From Mesostigma viride (taxonomy: Eukaryota > Streptophyta > Mesostigmatophyceae > Mesostigmatales > Mesostigmataceae): a stretch of 64,000 bases of DNA. Every line of letters starts with the position of its first letter. The first letter of the stretch is position 1. Where the stretch lies: positions 350,001 through 414,000 of the forward strand of contig RPFO01000022.1 in NCBI GenBank assembly GCA_009746045.1, written 5' to 3'. Below the pieces are notes generated by a model. The model was not told where the DNA came from, did no database searches, and was given only the letters and a program-made list of their open reading frames with translations. Of the stretch, positions 53,875-64,000 are shown in pieces. The position numbers were made by a program, and so were the translations under genes.

Positions 53875-56800
53875 TCAGTGCTTGTACATGGCGCGCCGCG
53901 AGTGCTGTTGCAGCCACGTGTCGGCGCGGTCACGGTCCACCTTGGTGATGGGGATGAAGTCCAGCGTGCGCAACGTCGGGACCATGGCAAACACAAACAG
54001 CCTGCAGGGGCGTGCCGAGGGCGAGTGGGTTGTCAGGGGGTGAGTGGGTGGGTGGACAGGCGAACAGCATGGCCCAATTCAATGGGGAAGTGGGACACAA
54101 AAGGAAATGACAGAAAGGTGGGTGGGCGGGCGGGTGGGTGGCTGGTGGGTGGGCGGGCGTGCGGGCGGATGCCTGGCACACACCACCAGACAAGTTGTTG
54201 TCTTGGGAGTACTGGCTGTCGAGTGTCAACCATGCGCACTTAGGAGCATGAGACCAGAGTGGCCTAGCTAGGGTACTGTAGCTTGATACTGTACCGCACC
54301 CCTGTGGACGCCTAACAACGCCGCATGATCACGCGAGATGCAAGGTACCCTGCGGGCATGCAGGCATTTCAATTGCCAGCAGCCTGGCACCTGGAGGCTA
54401 CCATGCCAGAATCCTAAGGTAAAGCCTGAACCATAAGGTAAGTTCTGTCTCCCATTAGAGGATGGCCTGGCACTCCCAGCTGCGGGATCAGGCCCATGGC
54501 TACAGTGCTAGCCGTGCGATAGTCGCGGCGGGTACTTGCACGCGTACCTGTAGTTTGGCAGCTCCTCGATGGGGTTGCCGTTCAACGTGAGCTTGACCAG
54601 GTTAGGCAGTTTCCCTGGTTGCACAGGTGGTTGCCCCCCCCCCCAGCGAGAAAGACACCCCAGTAAGCCAGCCAGCCAGAGTGCCTGGCATCCGTTACCC
54701 CCAGCCCCACGCAAGCATGATGCAGCGGAGCCGCTGCGGACACAACACTGGAGCCGGGATTAGTTCATTTTTCCGTTGCTGCCGTCGGATGCTCTATCCA
54801 CTAATGCTTGCTACATAATGGGTCGGTTAAACACATTGTGGTTGCAGACCGACCCTGGGAAACACGACAGGTGCCATGTGGAGGATGCCAGCACAACTGA
54901 GCTAGCCACGTTGAACCTGTGGACTCGGCACCATCCCACGGGCCGCTGGATCACTATGCGTGGAAGGGAGGCATGCCCATGGGAGGCATGCTGGGCCAAC
55001 AAGAGCTGAGCGAGCTTCTGCAGACAGAACCTGGCGCACGTACCTAATTTCTCAACCTCCTTGAGGCTGCGGATGGCGTTGCCGTGGAGATAGAGCGTGG
55101 ACAGCTCCGGGTAGCTGGTCAACACCTGTTTATAACAAGGCACCGTGGACAGCTCAGGGTACCTGGTCAACACCTGTCTATAACTAGGCACTGTGGACAG
55201 CTCCGGGTAGGTGGTCAACACCTGTTTATAACATGGCACCGTTGAGACACAGAGGGTGAGGGAGACAGAGGGAGGGGTGAACCTGACAGATCGTAAGACA
55301 GCAGGGAGGGCAAGGGAGAGAAGTGGTGGAAGGCGGGGGGTCCGGATGGGGGGCAGAATGAAGATGCGAGACCAAGAGAGAGAAGGGGCAGACAGCATGG
55401 CAGCAAGCAGCTAAATAGCAGGACTTGGCCTTTGAAAGGGGGAGCACCTGTGTGTGTGCGTGTGTGCGTGCGTGCGGGTATGCTTGTATGGCGGCCAGCG
55501 CTACACCTGAGAGCACGCCTTTAGCCTGCTGGCTTTCAACCCTCCCTTGGAGATGCGGTGGGCATTGGCCCATCCTACCTGCTGATGCTGCCTGCCCCCC
55601 TATGGCCTGCCCCCACATTGCCTGCGCGCCGTGTCCTCCCCCCCCCCCCCCCGCCTCACATTTCCGATCGTCTCCAGTTTGTTCTGCGAAAGGTCCAGCC
55701 ACATGAGCTTGGAGGGGTCGTCCATGATGGCGGCGATGGCCGCCTCCATGCCATCGTAGTTGGAGATGTCTGCCGGGGACAACGGGGGGGGGGGGGGGGG
55801 GGGAAGGGGGGAAGGGGGTGCAGTGAGGGTGGTGGGCAGTCAGGGGGGGGCAGTGAGTACGGTGGGCCGAGAGGGGGTGGACAAGGGGGGAAGACCTCCA
55901 CAGATGTGCAGACGCAACATCGCGCACTTGGGAAGCGATGAGGCAAAGAAAGAGCCCCCCTGCAGTTTTATTGGCGACAATAAAGCAGGTGAATTGGGAC
56001 CGTACTAGAGCGGGCTACTGACAGCTGGCAGAGCCAGCCCGTGGCATACATCCTGTTGCCAGTTGCATCTTTGGCCATGCTATATGTGTGCTGTTGCACA
56101 CCCCAAACCCTGGAGGATAAGGGAAACCCACTGTGAGCTAATGCAAAGAACTTGAGCTATTCTGAGCGAACGGGGCGATTACATGTCAGATTTACTTCTC
56201 CCTGTGCCTCGTAATGGAAACACGCCCACAGGTGGGGCGCCGCAAGCCCCAGGTGCCGGTAGGTGGCAAGCACAGGCCACTCACAATTGTTGCTGAGACG
56301 CAGCGATGTGGTGTTCAGCTTCTTGGGCGGGGACTGCGACGCGACCACAGGCAAAGACAGGTAAGCAGAGACACACGGCGATATGGACGCAGAGCGTACG
56401 ATGGGAGGCGGGTCTCCGTAGTGGTTGGCATGCTTTGGGCACCAAGCAAGGGTGTGCAGGGAGGGACACGCATCCGGCAACATCCGGTCCGCTAGCAGAC
56501 ATGCACCGAGCCCAGAAGTAAAGCTGCTTAGGAGGTCTTTCGGGGAAAGGATGACCCTCTGCTGTGTTTGGATTTCCGCCCCCCCAACTGAGCAGTGTTG
56601 CAATGCCGGCAGCTGCTCCGCACAAATCCCACTCTCCTCTGCATTCCCTGCGGTGGTCCATGTGCCTGTGCATGCATGCACAAGGCCACGTTGCATGTCC
56701 CCACCTCCCTGTGTGTTCAATCGGCAGCGCACAAGCGCGCGAGGAGTGATGCCACCACCGGGCTTCGAAACCGCTGACGGCTGTTTGGAAGGGTCAGTCA

Positions 56801-57855
56801 TGTAGCTTCTAGTGCAAAGCCAACATTTATCCAATGAAAAAAAAAATTAGAAAAACTCCTACCCCCCAAGGAACAGATGATATGGTTTATACATTCATGA
56901 AATTGTATGCAACATAGGGTCATCAATCATCATAGGCACGTGAACACCCTCACAGGGGGGCATTCATGCGATGCCCACGTTCTTGCGCGCAGGCGGGCGT
57001 TCGGGCAAATGCAGGGTTCAACCAGCGGAGCAGCAACCCTGGATACGGATGTCGGCAGCACTTGCCAGAAACCAGCCCCATTGACCTCCGATTGCCGCAT
57101 CTATGTTCGCAAGAGCAGAGAAATCGTGCAGAAATGTCTCAGTGTAGATCCTATGACATTGGTACATGCCACATGATTGAAACGAAAGCCACATGATTGA
57201 AACGAAAATAACTTAACATCTGTCATTGGTACATGCAATAGGATCGAAACAAACTATACTCAAGTTCTTTCTACCTGCCACATCGCTGGCTCCTTGCACG
57301 AACCTGTCCACAGGAAGTTCTAATGATGCGCTGTGACTCTGCTTTACAACAGCACAGCACGACAAAGGTGACGGCAGCAAGGGTCGTCTGGCTTCCTTCT
57401 GTGCAGCATTGCATCAGGCCTTACCCGCGGGTCTTCCCTTTTTTTCGTGCCGGAGACGGGATCTTCGGTAATTAGATCTGGCGCACGCAAGGAACGTAGA
57501 GACGAGACTCTTAGGGGGTTGTCAATGGTAAATGGCTGCAAATGTCTCGATGAAAGGAAGCGCGACGATTATGACAGTGTACGTTACATGCGCGCCAAAC
57601 GGGAATAGACGCAGCATACCCTTCCATTCCTTAATTTCTTTGAAGGTGTAATCCAGTGGAGGTCCATACGTGTGGCTTCGGTCCAAAACCGGGCTCGCCT
57701 GGAAATCGAACGGCAGAGGTCAGGGAAGAGCGCGGGTTAGCGGAATCCATCATCGCGTATAATGACGGTTGAAGCAGATAACTGAGCAAGAGGTGGACAC
57801 TTACGGGTTGTTTGGAGTCCCGGCGCGAGGTCGACGTGGGTGATGTTACTTCCAT
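53875..57855 (-). CDS. LRRC51: LRRC51-like leucine-rich repeat protein
   Basis: Small SDS22-like LRR protein; exact role unknown. Eight exons: 57805-57855, 57620-57698, about 57425-57507, 56285-56333, 55660-55769, 55044-55125, 54548-54614, 53875-54001, all GT-AG and phase-consistent. The third exon's acceptor (57507) is the least certain because its polypyrimidine tract is weak. It starts MEVTSPTSTSRRD, then YGPPLDYTFKEIK (the family N-terminal motif), KKLNTTSLRLSNN, then LRRs: LMWLDLSQNKLETIGN, LSTLYLHGNAIRSLKEVEKL, LVKLTLNGNPIEELPNYR, and the capping LRTLDFIPITKVDRDRA, ending AMYKH. About 202 residues, close to the animal protein. The acceptor of exon 55044-55125 is triplicated. Confidence 0.9.
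55097..55240 (-). repeat. Three 48-bp units covering an LRRC51 splice acceptor
   Basis: Units start at 55097, 55145 and 55193 (plus strand GTGGACAGCTC-GGGTA). On the transcribed strand each has TATAAACAG or TATAGACAG followed by GTGTTGACCA--TACCC, that is, the 3' splice site and the first 30 bases of exon 55044-55125. Because 48 is a multiple of 3 and no stop occurs, using an upstream acceptor adds 16 or 32 residues in frame. Confidence 0.95.
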
Positions 57856-58360
57856 CCACGCAACCTTCCACTAGACTTTGCGAGAGTAAGCGATTCTACG
57901 GCGACATCACCGCATCATAGATGGTAAGGCAGTCTCCAGACCCTTCGCGCGCATGACTATTCACGAGCATACTACCAACAACAATGGTGAGCCCCTCTGA
58001 CGCAAGTGTGGTGGGCAAATATGTAAATTAAGAAGGGTAGCAAGCTTCCCTGCGCGTTAGGTCTTCCTTAGCGCCAGTAGTCACTGTTGAGCACACCATT
58101 TATAAGTCCTTCGTTGTGTTTCCAAATAACCCGGGAATGGCTGCCGGCATGCTTGCTAGGTGTTGCGTACACAGATCACGGTTGAGATGAGCTGCAATAA
58201 TATAATAAACGTCAGCTCGAGGTTAGCCTCTAATTATGGCAATACCTTAGGCCTTATGCTAATGCCTGCGGACTGTGCGGAGTGCGGATCGCGCCTGTGC
58301 GGAACTGCGGATAGCCGGATACACACACATAATTATGTTCCCTTGACCCCTAGTCCTTTT

Positions 58361-58419
58361 CCAGGTAAATAGGTGTACGTTTATTCCAAATATAGCCAGT
58401 AGTTAATCCCTGCTAAGCC
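58361..58419 (+). repeat. 59-bp dispersed repeat (second copy 16962-17020)
   Basis: Same sequence and orientation as at 16962-17020; here it directly precedes the AACTC-tail element. Confidence 0.85.
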
Positions 58420-58444
58420 CCTAGTCCTTTTCTCACCTGTTTGC

Positions 58445-58545
58445 CACCCATACTGTAAGGCAGGACCAGCCGTTGGATCCACTATTAATTACCCTGTCGG
58501 ACGGCGGACCACCGGCGCGGGAATAAACTCAACTCAACTCACCTC
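58445..58545 (+). mobile_element. AACTC-tail element, short-tail copy
   Basis: CTGTAAGGCAGGACCAGCCG, TTGGATCCACTATTAA, CTGTCGGAC, CGGACCACCGGCGCGGGAAT, then only about three AACTC units. Same core as before the 183-unit array at 25319. Confidence 0.8.
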
Positions 58546-59146
58546 AACACGTCACGAGTGGGTCTAGTCAATAGTCATACACGGATGCCTGACACGGATC
58601 TATAACTTTGGGCCTGATCCTGGCCCACCGGCCACCGCACACAATGCTAACAACTGCCACCTGCACCTCTCCTGGCACCAGCTGGAGCCAGCTGGTTGCC
58701 TGACCAGTGACTACAGTAATGCCTTGCCGCAGTTCAGTGCGTCAGTCAGCCTGACCATAAATTTGATGTGGCTGCAGCCTGCAAGGTCTGCGGGAGACAT
58801 TCCTGGCATGGCGTCGGTCAGTCAGCCAATCAGTCACTCAGTCAGTCAGTCAGTCAGTCAGTTATTCAGATCCCATGCCTGGCATGGCGTAATTGAGTTC
58901 GAAACAGCGTGATCTGAGATCCAGTATCAATATCACCATCCGTCACCATTTGCAGACTCGCAGGCCAGGATTCGGTCCTACAAAGGCGTCGCATTTCAGA
59001 GGATAATTTTCGCACACGAACGTCCCCGAAAAAATCACGATGCGGTATATATCGTATATATGTACGTTATTATAATTTTTATATATACACGATATATTAG
59101 ATATCAAGTAACGTGCGTGTTTGCAACTTGCCCGTTGAAACTCTAC

Positions 59147-59339
59147 GGCGGAGCCAATTTTCGGAAGAACCTCACCCTTATGCTTGCAAATTCGGGACAA
59201 ATTCGGTGGATGTATGTATGGATGGATGGATGGATTGACGGATTTTCATCCCCTATTCCTATGTTTTCTCACGTGTACGGCCTTATAAGCTTCGCCAATT
59301 CTGGCGAACCTAACGGTTCTTCCGAAAATTGGCTCCGCC
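59147..59339. repeat. Perfect 25-bp inverted repeat, 143-bp loop
   Basis: GGCGGAGCCAATTTTCGGAA plus GAACC at 59147-59171 recurs exactly, inverted, at 59315-59339. Possible MITE or foldback element; no clear target duplication and no ORF inside. Confidence 0.8.
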
Positions 59340-60492
59340 AGATCACGTCATTCACGTGGGTACACTAATTAGTGGATTGGCTGATACTTCTTCCCCATTT
59401 TGCATGGGTTAAAAATTGGATTGACTGACCCGGGGGAAAAAATCACGATGGAATAACTCGGCTCCTCAGGGCTCCTGGCCAGGCTGGCTATTTTTTAAAT
59501 TGTTGGGATCTCTCGGTTAACTTTTAACATGGAGTATCAAGATGTGGTCAGGATGCGGTATCCTTTCTTCCCATTGGTAAATTAAAATGGGCTCCGCCCA
59601 GGCTCCGCCTGCAAAATACCCATTTACTCATTTACCCCTGGATTTACCCGGAAATCACGCTGCCTCAACTTCAGATAGCCGGCGTGGGACCGAACTGAAA
59701 TTGGACAAGCGAAGGTGAGATTGCCCGCGGCCCGCCTGATGCACGCACGTGGTAGTCTGTAGATCGCAATGTGATTCGCTCGGACCAGGCAACGCGAGTT
59801 CGCGGTATATTTACCAACAGTGAGTGTCCCCTTTACCTAACGATATTCCCATTGGTTAATAAAAAATACCCATTTACCCGGAAAAGTGTCTACTTTCCAG
59901 AGTGTCAACTTTCCTAGAGTCAGCACCTGGTTCAGCAAAATACAGTAATCACTACTTTTGTGGCCATTACGTAAACGCACGTAGGGCGCAAGTCGTTAAC
60001 GGCCAGCTCACAGGGCGAGGACGGCGTTTGCACGTTATGGTCAAACAAAATCTCACGCAGTAGTGGAATACATGTAAGCGACTTTCCCGAGTTGCTGCTT
60101 CTCCCCATTCAATCCTGCGATTTCGGCGCACTGACGACTCTCGCAAGACATAGGGCATCTATTGAGAAAACACCCCGTTAATTCTGTGACACAACAACCA
60201 AAACTGTAGGGTTGTCAATGGTGTGTATCATTTGCACCGGGAGCCCAAGGTCACTTCCTTTATTTTGTAATTGTGATTTATCCGTTCTTCACTGAGCCTG
60301 GCGGCGGGTTTCCAGTGCAGCTGCAGGGGTGCTTTTATCTTCGGGAAACGCTCAGACCATGCCGTAAAGTAACGGGGTGGTCAAGCGACACTCGACAGCT
60401 ATTATCCATTACTGACGAGCAAGGGCGCCAATTTGGTAATGCCCTGGGGGCGAAAGGTTATTTACTAATCGGCAGCATCGGGAATAGCCAAT

Positions 60493-61377
60493 ATGATCTG
60501 CCCCTGCAACCCATACCTGGAGAGCGCGACGCCCTCATCCCCACGCACGTTTGCGGGTGCGACCGGCTTGAACCGGTTCTCCTCCTCCATCCTTGGCCAC
60601 ACCCTCACCAAGCTGGACTTTGACTTACTCGAGGGCGTTCTACGGAGGAACCCCGTCCTTGGTGGCGAGATCGACGCGTTGGGAACGGGCATGAACGACG
60701 ACAAGTACGAGACGTATGTGTTCACGAACATTGACGTGCCGGTGATCCAGAAGCTGCAGGGACTTGTGCGAGGGTTGCACCAGCCGTTGACCCCCATCCC
60801 ACTCCCACAGGGACCGGGGGAGCTGTACGCCGGATCCATTCTGGACGGGCTGAACCCGCCCAATGACGTCATTGTTGTCAACCTGGATCCTGACAGGGTA
60901 TTCCTGGAGGAAACCGAGGGGGTGGAGGTCCACTCGTACGTGCTTCATGACACGTCCAACGAGGAGGAGCGGACACAGACGCGGCTGCAGCTGAGGGAAG
61001 CCTTTGCGTTCGTGAGCCGCCAGCTGAAGCTAGGGAAGAAGGTCCTCGTGCACTGCATGGAGGGCAAGAACCGGACGGGCGTGCTCGTCAGCATGGTGCT
61101 GGCGAACCTGTCCGGCAAGTCGTTTGCTGACGCGTTCCTCGAGTTCATGGACCTGAGAGGCCGCAACCTTGGGGCGGCCCCCACCCAGCTGTACATTGAC
61201 AGTGCGATTGAGATCCTGCAGGAGGAGCTCACCAACCAGATGGGCAAGATGGCCATGACCGATGCTGCCAATGCCATGGGCACAATGGGCAACGCGGTGA
61301 TAGCGGATGCTGCCAACGCCACAGATCAAGAGCCGGTGTACGACTGCAGCAGCCCCCGGCTCCTTTATTCGTCCTGA
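60493..61377 (+). CDS. Dual-specificity (PTP-superfamily) phosphatase
   Basis: 294 residues, single exon as seen. The C-terminal half has the Cys-phosphatase P-loop VHCMEGKNRTGVLVSM: C188 is the nucleophile and R194 the phosphate-binding Arg (HCX5R). LHDTSNEEE about 35 residues earlier offers the general acid Asp, and PGELYAGSILDGLNPPNDVI resembles the DSP recognition segment. The N-terminal half (MICPCNPYLESATPSS to about residue 95) is not recognised and has no membrane segment. A C-terminal Ala/Met/Asn-rich extension includes a short duplication (DAANAMGTMGNAVIADAANA). Substrate unknown. An upstream exon is possible because the frame before 60493 is not excluded. Confidence 0.85.
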   Translation: MICPCNPYLESATPSSPRTFAGATGLNRFSSSILGHTLTKLDFDLLEGVLRRNPVLGGEIDALGTGMNDDKYETYVFTNIDVPVIQKLQGLVRGLHQPLTPIPLPQGPGELYAGSILDGLNPPNDVIVVNLDPDRVFLEETEGVEVHSYVLHDTSNEEERTQTRLQLREAFAFVSRQLKLGKKVLVHCMEGKNRTGVLVSMVLANLSGKSFADAFLEFMDLRGRNLGAAPTQLYIDSAIEILQEELTNQMGKMAMTDAANAMGTMGNAVIADAANATDQEPVYDCSSPRLLYSS

Positions 61378-61478
61378 CGACCTTTCTGGTTGACATGGCA
61401 GTATGGGGTGGCATGTGCCTCCATGACGCTGATGCCATGTGCACTCTAGTTTGACCACTTAGTCACACTGTTAATTCC

Positions 61479-61634
61479 TATGCCCAAGCAAGCTGACCCC
61501 ATCGGTGTGGGGTAACCCTCATGAAGCGTAGCTTCCCCTGTGTTAGCAGGTGACATACGCCATAATACACTGCCACTATACCCAAGTAAGCGGACCCCAT
61601 AGGAGTGGGGTCACGCTTATGAAACGTAGTCTTC
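61479..61634 (+). repeat. Two ~57-bp direct repeats, each with a conserved hairpin
   Basis: Units at about 61479-61535 and 61577-61634 (TATGCCCAAGCAAGC and TATACCCAAGTAAGC starts). Each contains a 6-bp stem ACCCCA/TGGGGT (61496-61513 and 61594-61611) whose arms are unchanged while the loop and flanks differ. They lie in the phosphatase 3' flank; function unknown. Confidence 0.8.
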
Positions 61635-62035
61635 CTTGCTGCTGGGTTCAGCCATAGCGGTAGGCTGGCAGTGCCGTGCATGCCCCACCTCCTATGCCTT
61701 TTGTGTATGGGCCACCATCCCTTTTCAGCCATCCAGATAAATATGTGCCCGAGCCATCAAGCGCAGCGTTCCTACATGCCGGGCAACCCTCACTGATGCC
61801 ATGTCCCCATTGGGGGCGCCAACCGCTCGCTTACACCATTGATAGCCAAGTTAGACGTAAGCCCAGGTAGTCAAACATTACTGCACATGGGGACGCTTAC
61901 ATCCCCTTTCGCCTATGCACTACACCATGGGGCTTCCCATCATATTCTGCAATGTCTACCGGGCTTTGAGGAACCGGTTGGTGCTAGCTCTGTGATGGAC
62001 CTCACATTCATGAGGCATGTGCTAAACTACACCGT

Positions 62036-62120
62036 CCGCATTGGAAGTTTGTTATTATGGGTCAATTTTTGCCGTATTTGCATTACGAATAACCCTGGAT
62101 TGTTTGTCGGGGAGCCAGTC
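62036..62120 (+). repeat. Dispersed ~85-bp repeat (other copy 2239-2325)
   Basis: Nearly identical to 2239-2325; here it is not within the TTAA element. Preceded by unrelated sequence and followed by AAATTAGC repeats. Confidence 0.75.
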
Positions 62121-62850
62121 GGGGTAAAATTGGCTCTTTTTTAGCAAATTTAGCAAATTAGCAAATTAGCGGAAGGCGGGGGCCGAGATTAATTAAGAGG
62201 TACCTTGAAATTAAATAAGACGCATACCTCTATCGAGATATATGTTCGGAGGCGAATTTCTATTGGCGTTAATTTGTACTATTGTACGACAGCTGTCAAG
62301 GGTGACGGCATGTACTGAAATCGCGGATACTGGGCGTCCCCAACATCTACTGCTCCAATTTTGGTACTTTTGAAATTCCATGCCTGGAGCGCAAAGTTTT
62401 AAGTTTGCAATATATGTGCCGTTTGTAGCTCTAGCTCTATAATAACCTGACCAACCCCGCATTCCTCAAAGTAGCACTTGTTGCCTATTCTCAAATGTTA
62501 TGCGAATCACATGATTAGGATCTGCTTCACGATTGCTATTGCTCGAGATTCAATTAAGAATGATTGAGATCAATAAATGATGAACCAAATAAACCAAATT
62601 AGGCCACTTGACAAGTTCATGATCCATTTACATTGTACAATTAAGCGATTAATTAATTCATGAATCATACATTACATGGGATACCCCCGTCGACGAGCTC
62701 GTGGTACGTACAATGAAACATTTGAGTTTGTAACATGTCTCCATGGATATATACATGTATCGCTATTTTTCTGCACGTTATGGCGGCACCACGCACGTGA
62801 GCCGTGCGCCTGCGCCCCCTGCCATCGTCTAGGTGCTATTAAACGTAGCC
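62121..62850. other. AT-rich spacer and possible 5' UTR of the edge retroelement
   Basis: No ORF. TTAATTAATTAATTC at about 62646-62660 resembles the ends of other element tails. The last 150 bp may be the 5' UTR of the ORF that starts at 62851. Confidence 0.4.
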
Positions 62851-64000
62851 ATGGAGGCCCCCGCATCGTCTTCAGTTCTTGCTGCCGAGTCTCTCGAGGA
62901 CAAACTTGCTGCAAACAAAATCGCCACCGACATTGCCGCGGCCAAGAAAGCCGCTAACAAGCGCACCAAGACTTCGGCAGCGACTTCGGAAGCAACTCCG
63001 ATAGCGGTTGAAACCTCCTTGCCGGACTCCATTTCTTCCTCATTCTACATGCCAGTCGCACGTTTGAGCCTGGACGACATCGCTGCCTTCCTTGGCTTCA
63101 GCGACGCCGAGGTGCGACGCGTGCTGCAGCTCCGCTACGAACACAACGCCCCGATTCGCCACCCTCGCACCGGCCAGGTTATGGACGCTCCTTCGGATAC
63201 CATTGATGCTTTGGAGCCCAAGGATTGCCGTCTTGCATGTCTTATTTCGTGCTGCTCTGAACTTGTCGAGCTGCCGGCGACACCCATCGCCAGGCCAGCC
63301 CCCGCGACCGACACTACCGTGCCGCTGCAGGACCTCGCACAGTCTTTTACGACCGTGCAGGGCGACATTAAGGTCCTGAAGGAGACGATGCTGGAGCTGA
63401 AGAAAGCCATGGCAGCCCCTGCCAAAACTACCACGTTTGCCGATGTCACCGGCAAGCAATTGACCACCATTGTTCAACAGGCGGCCAAGTCTGCAGCTAC
63501 CGCTGCGGTCACCCAGAATGCAGTGCAGCAACGCCAACGCAATATGGTAATCAAAGGCTTCCAGAAAGGCGCGGCAGCACAGGAGACAGCACACTCACTT
63601 GCCGAGGAGCTGCGCGGCCCAGCGTTTCTGGGGAAGCTGCAGCTCCAGAACCGTGTTGCCATTGAACGTGCCATTCGGCTGCCAGGCCCTCTGGGCCTGG
63701 TCGTCGTCACCATGGCCTCCATGCACGACAAACGCCTCGTGCTGGGAGCACGTCGTCTGCTCCAACGCGATGACTTCAGCCTCGACGAGGACTACACGAC
63801 GGCTCAACTGAAGGCGAGGAGCGCGGTGTGGAACAGCACCATCGTCCAGGAGACCAAGAAGCAAGAGACCAAGGGTAAGCGCATTAAGTTGCGTCTGCTT
63901 CAGGATGGCTCCTTTGCAGCATTCTTTGATGGGCACAGGATTACAGGTGTTCCGCTTAACACCCCCGGAGCGGAGTCTCGTCAGGCGTCTAGCCAGAAGG
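62851..64000 (+). CDS. ORF1-type retrotransposon protein, runs off the window
   Basis: 383 codons from ATG at 62851 without a stop to the last base; the true end lies outside. Starts MEAPASSSVLAAESLEDKL. The middle has QGDIKVLKETMLELKKAM, a short coiled-coil-like stretch. Then NMVIKGFQKGAAAQETAH and AEELRGPAFLGKLQLQNR, parallel to VVLRRFPQKPGETSTSLADE of family B. Then FSLDEDYTTAQLKARSAVW, parallel to LDDDLTPAQQQQRRDLW, and a basic, conserved-looking end. The same domain order in a much diverged sequence indicates an ORF1p of another non-LTR family. Unlike A and B it is undamaged over the part seen. Confidence 0.7.
   Translation, partial: MEAPASSSVLAAESLEDKLAANKIATDIAAAKKAANKRTKTSAATSEATPIAVETSLPDSISSSFYMPVARLSLDDIAAFLGFSDAEVRRVLQLRYEHNAPIRHPRTGQVMDAPSDTIDALEPKDCRLACLISCCSELVELPATPIARPAPATDTTVPLQDLAQSFTTVQGDIKVLKETMLELKKAMAAPAKTTTFADVTGKQLTTIVQQAAKSAATAAVTQNAVQQRQRNMVIKGFQKGAAAQETAHSLAEELRGPAFLGKLQLQNRVAIERAIRLPGPLGLVVVTMASMHDKRLVLGARRLLQRDDFSLDEDYTTAQLKARSAVWNSTIVQETKKQETKGKRIKLRLLQDGSFAAFFDGHRITGVPLNTPGAESRQASSQK

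Larger units (their letters stand above)
57856..60492. other. Spacer between LRRC51 and the phosphatase gene
   Basis: No gene recognised. Contains a GTCA tetranucleotide run (58825-58862), the 59-bp repeat (58361-58419), an AACTC-tail element (58445-58545), a perfect 25-bp inverted repeat (59147 and 59315), and AT-rich and TACCCATTTACCC-type repeats (59580-59890). Confidence 0.5.

Overview
The window looks like nuclear DNA of a green alga. Six conserved genes are present, four of them with GT-AG introns that can be traced by homology and reading phase. They include a cytosolic HSP70 ending in EEVD, a Kdo transferase, an NAB1-like cold-shock protein and an LRRC51-type LRR protein. A fragment of a plastid-type minD lies in one intron. 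minD is plastid-encoded in several green algae, so a prasinophyte or related lineage fits, but the species cannot be named from the sequence alone.

Layout. 1-13000 is a nest of transposable elements. It holds a piggyBac-like TTAA element, ORF1-only retroposons (families A and B), and two copies of a Penelope-like reverse-transcriptase element in opposite orientation. One of these copies is split by a family B insertion with a 14-bp target duplication. 13311-16728 (minus) is HSP70, with three exons. 17964-20360 (plus) is a two-exon KdtA/WaaA gene. 20734-22170 holds a LINE remnant and Penelope-like 3' ends. 23044-36268 (minus) is a long ASCC2-like gene, with ten exons resolved here and the 5' exon not found. 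Its introns carry satellites, a plastid minD fragment and retroelement tails. 37372-41948 (plus) is a TPR plus GT15 mannosyltransferase gene. 42638-53200 is a second retroelement cluster, interrupted by the cold-shock gene (46178-46594, minus). 53875-57855 (minus) is LRRC51-like, with eight exons. 60493-61377 (plus) is a dual-specificity phosphatase. The right edge (62851-64000, plus) is an open ORF1-type retrotransposon protein that runs out of the window.

The host genes do not form an operon or one pathway. They serve protein folding (HSP70), Kdo-lipid or glycan synthesis (KdtA), ribosome or transcription-complex surveillance (ASCC2), luminal or surface mannosylation (GT15), RNA binding (CSD) and phosphatase signalling. 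What ties the window together is retrotransposition. Elements with different coding parts share two structured 3' tails (hairpin followed by TTAA-, AATTC- or similar repeats), which suggests trans-mobilisation. Two conserved genes, ASCC2 and LRRC51, carry short tandem duplications laid exactly over a splice donor or a splice acceptor.
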